Positions 59,668 to 64,000 of a stretch of DNA of 64,000 nt are shown here, in pieces (position 1 is the first letter of the stretch; each line of letters opens with the position of its first letter). The notes under the pieces were generated by a model. It did no database searches. It worked only from the letters and a program-made list of their open reading frames with translations, and was not told the DNA's origin. The stretch spans positions 16,007,691-16,071,690 of the forward strand of contig OZ023185.1 of assembly GCA_963995505.1 (NCBI GenBank), given 5' to 3'. The DNA is from Hypericum androsaemum. Its lineage: Eukaryota > Streptophyta > Magnoliopsida > Malpighiales > Hypericaceae. The translations under genes and the position numbers were made by a program.

Positions 59668-61053
59668 GGGAAAAGTTCAATTTTAGTAAGTGTAGTTTCA
59701 CAGTTTTTGCGATGCGATTATGTTGTTTAAAAATGACATTTTGAATCCTATGGTTTGTACCATTGTGTCACTTTTAGGCTTGGATGGTTCCCCGAGCCAA
59801 TTTTCACTCTGCAAAAAAAATGACATCGTTTTGAAGCTGATTTGGCAAGCCACATCAGATTTTTTGTCCCGTCGGCGTTTGAGTTGTCTAGGTAGAAAAT
59901 TTTAATACAGTTCCTTTATTTTATATGTTTTCAAAAACCCCCTAAACTCCACCCCAAACATCCCCATTCCAACTCCACACCGTCCCTATCCTCACCCACA
60001 ACAAAAAAGTCCAACCTTTTAAACCCTAAAACCAGAGACCAAGATCCCGCCTTTGCTGCCCCTCGCACCTCCGGAGCCAACGTCGTCTGGGACAAGCGCG
60101 AGCTACAGGGCGTCGAAATCACGGTCAACATCGCCGGCGCCGTCGTCGTACGTCCGCAGGAGATCGAGCTGGCATCCTACCTGGCATCGGCGACATTGAG
60201 TCCCTCGCGCCCTCTCAGCTGGGTTCCTCGAACAGGACCCATGCCAGTTAACACTTTGGGTTAATATTTCTTCAAGGCCGTAAACCCGATCTTTCTTCAA
60301 GGCGACATCGAGCTTCTTCTCCGGTCGTCTTCAGTCTTCACATGAAGGGTGGCTTTGGTGGGGAAGCCCCGATCGGATGTGGGTGAACAGGTGAATGGTC
60401 GTTTCAAGCTCACACAAATCAATGCCCATTTCGAGGAACAAGGGGTCGATGACGATGACGGTGACGGCTGGGGGACGATGATGGTCGTTCTTCTTTGTTT
60501 TTTTTATTTTCCTGAATTTGAAATGACTTCGGTTTTCCATTTTTGGATCCATCGCAAAAAATTTAGTCTCGCAGGGTTTCAGTTTTATGCCTTTGTCGTC
60601 GCTTGAATTTGTCCAACCCCCTGTGTGTCCAATTGATCTTTGGGGAATGAAAGATTTGTTTTCTTTTTGTCTTTCTTTAGCGGAAACGCTAACTAATTTG
60701 TTGTGTTCTAGAGATAGAGAAAAGACCTGTAATCCTGAGTGGGGGAAGGAGGAGAGAGGAGAGCACGGAGAAGGGGGGTTTTGAAAAAAATTAAACTAAT
60801 TTCGGAGTATTTTGAAACTTTACCTACGGACAACTCATATTGCCAACGGGACAAAAAAAATTTGAGTTGGCGGGCCGCATAAGCCTCAAAACGGCGTAGT
60901 TTTAAGGTTCGGAGTCCAAATTGAATTCGGGAGCCATCCGAGCCTAAAAGTGGTACAATGGTGCAAACCACATTATGCAAAAAGTCATTTTTAAACTACA
61001 GGATCACATCTCAAAAACTGTAAAATTATAGGTATTAAAATTAAACTTTTCCC
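59668..61053. mobile_element. Long-TIR, Pack-MULE-like element
   Basis: The ends GGGAAAAGTT and AACTTTTCCC begin imperfect inverted repeats of roughly 230-275 bases; both carry TTTAAAAATGAC, TTTTAGGCT(T/C)GGATGG and TTTTTGTCCCGT(C/T)GGC. The flanks are TATATTTTT on the left and TATATATATTTTT on the right, compatible with a 9-base duplication blurred by TA slippage. The interior (about 60030-60330) is GC-rich and unlike the AT-rich surroundings, as in Pack-MULEs that carry host gene pieces. I do not recognise the source gene. No transposase seen. Confidence 0.55.
60030..60330. other. GC-rich, possibly captured gene fragment
   Basis: One plus frame reads RTSGANVVWDKRELQGVEI and continues VNIAGAVVVRPQEIELASYL without stops for about 50 residues. 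No family is recognised and no start or splice sites are evident. It may be a captured exon. Confidence 0.3.
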
Positions 61054-64000
61054 TATATATATTTTTGGAAACGTCAACTTTACTATTATGTCTTCTTCTG
61101 GTTGGTTCGTTTGACATATCTGATTATGTGATTTAAAATTTATTAAACGAGTACATAAAATTTTGACTACGTGATATTTATCGACTCGTGCAACTACTCG
61201 ACCATCCGCGATCAAAAGACATTGTTTTGATGCTGCCATGGCACGTCACGTAGATGATGATGTGTCTTGTTAAAAATGCGTCGTTTGGTCATGGATGGCC
61301 AAATAACTATATGATTCATTAAGTACTACGATGTTGAAACTTCATGTAAATATTTTATGAGTTTTAAACCATAAAATATGATGCGTCAAACAAGGATACT
61401 AATTGTACTAAAGATGTTCCTTATTTTTAAGTGTTTCTATTTAGTAAATAACCTTCAATTATTAGCTGGCATGGGACCCTTATCACTGAGATTTGCCCGA
61501 TCGAATCTTCCAACTATATAAAAATGCGGAGTGACGTCGACAAGTTTTGTTTTTTTGGCTAGTTGGAGAACTGGCAAGTCCTGATAAACGTGGGCAAACT
61601 ATTCCTATAAAAAGATATGGAAACATTTGTGAGAAGTTCATATCAATTTTTTATATATCTTTTGGCCAAAGTTTGCTAGAAAATCAAAGCTTTAGTCCAT
61701 AATATGTTATTATTGTGAGTGAAAGAAATAAGACAGAGAAGGTATCGACGTGAGTTAAAAAACATTGAAAATTATTTGCTAGGATGTTAATTTTCGGTTG
61801 TTTTAATGATAATTTACTTATTGCACTAGGTTTTATTACCGCTGATGTGTGGCTGAAAAATCCGAATATATCATTAGAATAGTTCGAATTCTACAATTTT
61901 TTAAGGTATATATTGGTTACATCAGTTAGGGATTAATTTGTGATTTTTTGTCGATTTCTCCTACGCATTCGGTCTAAGATCAGGTCGAGGATAACAAAAA
62001 AAAGTTATTTATCATGAAAAAAAAACACTAACATTCTGATAAAAGAGTTTCTAGTTCGTTCAGGGTTTCCATCTTATAGCAGAGATGTGTTTTTATTCGA
62101 ATAATCCAGAGGTCAATCGTGAGTTTTGTGACTATTCTCTCGCGATCAATATTTTAAAAAAGTCCGGATAACGATCTGCTTTGATATCGAAGTTCTAGTC
62201 TGATTAGTTCGGTCAATTTTTTATTAATTATATTTAATATTAAAATAGAAGTATAATTCTAACAAAACTCTAAACTCATTTTCAAAAATAATAATTAGAT
62301 CTAGACTAATTATTCTAATCATATTAGTTATCGTTCCAATTATTCTCAGAATTTTGAAGTTGATTAAATTGCTCTGGATCTTGAATTACTTGTCCCACCA
62401 TTTATTTAAAAACAATGCTGCGGAACTCATGATTGTAATGTTGGCGGTTAGCCTATTGGTCGATTAACGAAGGTTCTTTATTTCTCTAAAAATAATGGAA
62501 TAAATATAATTTAGTAGTGTATTATTTGAACATCCGATAAGACCATGTGTTTTGAAATAGTCCAAAAATATTTTTTTTTCATAAGCCAATTGTCCAAAAA
62601 TATGTCGTCAACTTTATTGTAGTCCCGAGTTTTAGAATTGAGTTAATTCTTTACGTGTCATATGTGATGTGTCCACATAGACCGCCTCTACTGCTGACGT
62701 GACTAACTCAACAAAACTATTTTCAAATTAATCATTTTTCATAAAATCCCCAAATTAAAACTAAAAATTAAAAAAAAAGTGAAATAGACAATCGAACCCA
62801 CCCCTAACCCTAAATACCCCACCCCGCCGCTGTCAACCACCCTCTGGTATAGGATGAGGTCAACCCTATTTTACAAAACTCAAACCAAATAATTGCAAGA
62901 CATAAAAATTTAGGGCATTTTTTGAACAATTTTAAAATCTAAGATCTTTTGTCTGATATCCGAGAAAGATACAAGATTAAAGTGTATTCTTTTTTGGGAA
63001 GGTGACCAATTACGGGCATCGTATTGGTCCCTAAAAGGACTAGCGTGTTGCTCCTGCGGCTGCATCCATAAGTTTTGCCAAAACGCTAGTCCATTCCGAT
63101 TTCATTGCGTATCCACTTTATACAATATGTGGGGACATATGCTCCCCCATTTTATATTGTATTTGTCATTTGATAATAAAATGGGAAAAGTTTATTTTAG
63201 AATTTTAAAATTTTACGGATTAGTATTTCACTACCATGTGATTTAAAATGCATAGAACATGTCTAATTTATTTCAATTTTTATCTAAACAACTTACAAGT
63301 TAGCTTTATGTAATTAAGATAATGGGTAAATCAATTTTCTAATTTTTTGAAGTAGATGGATATATTGTTCCATAGTAAAAGTACACCGTAGATGAACTTT
63401 TTAGTTCCACTTATGCTTATAGGAAATACTCCAGACTGAACGTTTCATACCGGTGAAGTATTCACAGAAGCTACTACAAAATATGTACGAGCCTCTCTAA
63501 TAGAAAAAGAAAATTTGAAAACCCTCCCTAGTGGGAGTAGCGCCGGGGATTAGAGTCTAAAAATTAACAAAGCCCTCCTATAAGAAGGGCTGCCGGCTGC
63601 GGCTGCGGCTGTTGACGACCCTCGTCTCGATTTTCTAGATTTGTAAAGCATGTGTGCCATTCTTACAAATAACAATGTATTCATAAACTAACCAATTTAT
63701 TTTTTATGCTTTTCAGCTTTTGGTAAGTCTATATGTTCTAATCGAAATACACTTAGCAAACTTCTAAATTTAACCAAATATTCTCATTTTTATAAGTGTT
63801 GCATAGAAAAAAAGAAAGATTCTTTTTAAAATTTTATTTTCATCTATAATAAAATAATGTTATTTTTATTCGTTTTTATGTCTAAAATTTTTAATGGATT
63901 ATACTAACCGAACTTCTAAATTTAATAAATTCTCGTATTTTTATTAGCGTTGCACAGGAAAATGGTAATATATTTTTTATTTTTCACATATTTCCTTAAA
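61054..64000. other. AT-rich intergenic DNA
   Basis: No coding sequence, RNA gene or terminal repeat was recognised on either strand. A short GGCTGCGGCTGCGGCTG run at about 63594-63611 is the only GC-rich feature. Confidence 0.45.

Overview
The window looks like nuclear DNA of a flowering plant, probably a eudicot. It is AT-rich, its genes have introns with GT/AG borders, and it carries plant-type LTR retrotransposons, L1-like LINEs and TIR transposons. The species cannot be named from sequence alone.

The core is a minus-strand tandem array of five intact seven-exon terpene synthase genes of the TPS-b (monoterpene synthase) type: TPS1 (8545-11449), TPS2 (20561-23557), TPS3 (28846-31562), TPS4 (40273-42989) and TPS5 (51692-54688). 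Each keeps RR(x)8W, an RxR motif, DDVYD and an NDLxTxxxE metal-binding motif, behind a plastid-type N-terminus. They encode only three proteins: TPS2 and TPS5 translate identically, and so do TPS3 and TPS4. TPS2/5 and TPS3/4 share the same 3' gene half and switch abruptly inside exon 3. The 5' half and promoter of TPS3/4 resemble TPS1, so the array contains a recombinant gene class.

Layout. 1-6076: copia and LINE fragments, then a non-autonomous LTR retrotransposon (1238-6076). 6077-8544: a GC-rich LTR-like piece, an orphan TPS upstream region and a B3-domain gene fragment. 8545-12500: TPS1 and its promoter. 12500-19905: a minisatellite, a broken ribosomal protein L27a copy, a minus-strand non-autonomous LTR element split by a Mutator-like MITE, and a decayed duplicate of TPS 3' flank. 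19906-57979: recent segmental duplications. In shorthand the order is [C A][U C B][U C B][U C A]. C is the shared TPS 3' half, A and B are alternative 5' halves with their upstream DNA, and U is the downstream flank. The 11.42 kb unit UCB is repeated head to tail (26853-38280 and 38281-49699), and the CA block recurs with a 31131-base offset. 57265-61053: three nested hAT-like elements and a long-TIR, Pack-MULE-like element. 61054-64000: AT-rich DNA with nothing recognised.

If transcribed, all five genes would encode plastid enzymes that convert geranyl diphosphate to monoterpenes. No P450, reductase or transporter gene lies nearby, so this is a tandem dosage/diversification array and not a multi-enzyme biosynthetic cluster. 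The near identity of the repeated blocks points to very recent unequal exchange, or to a false duplication in the assembly.
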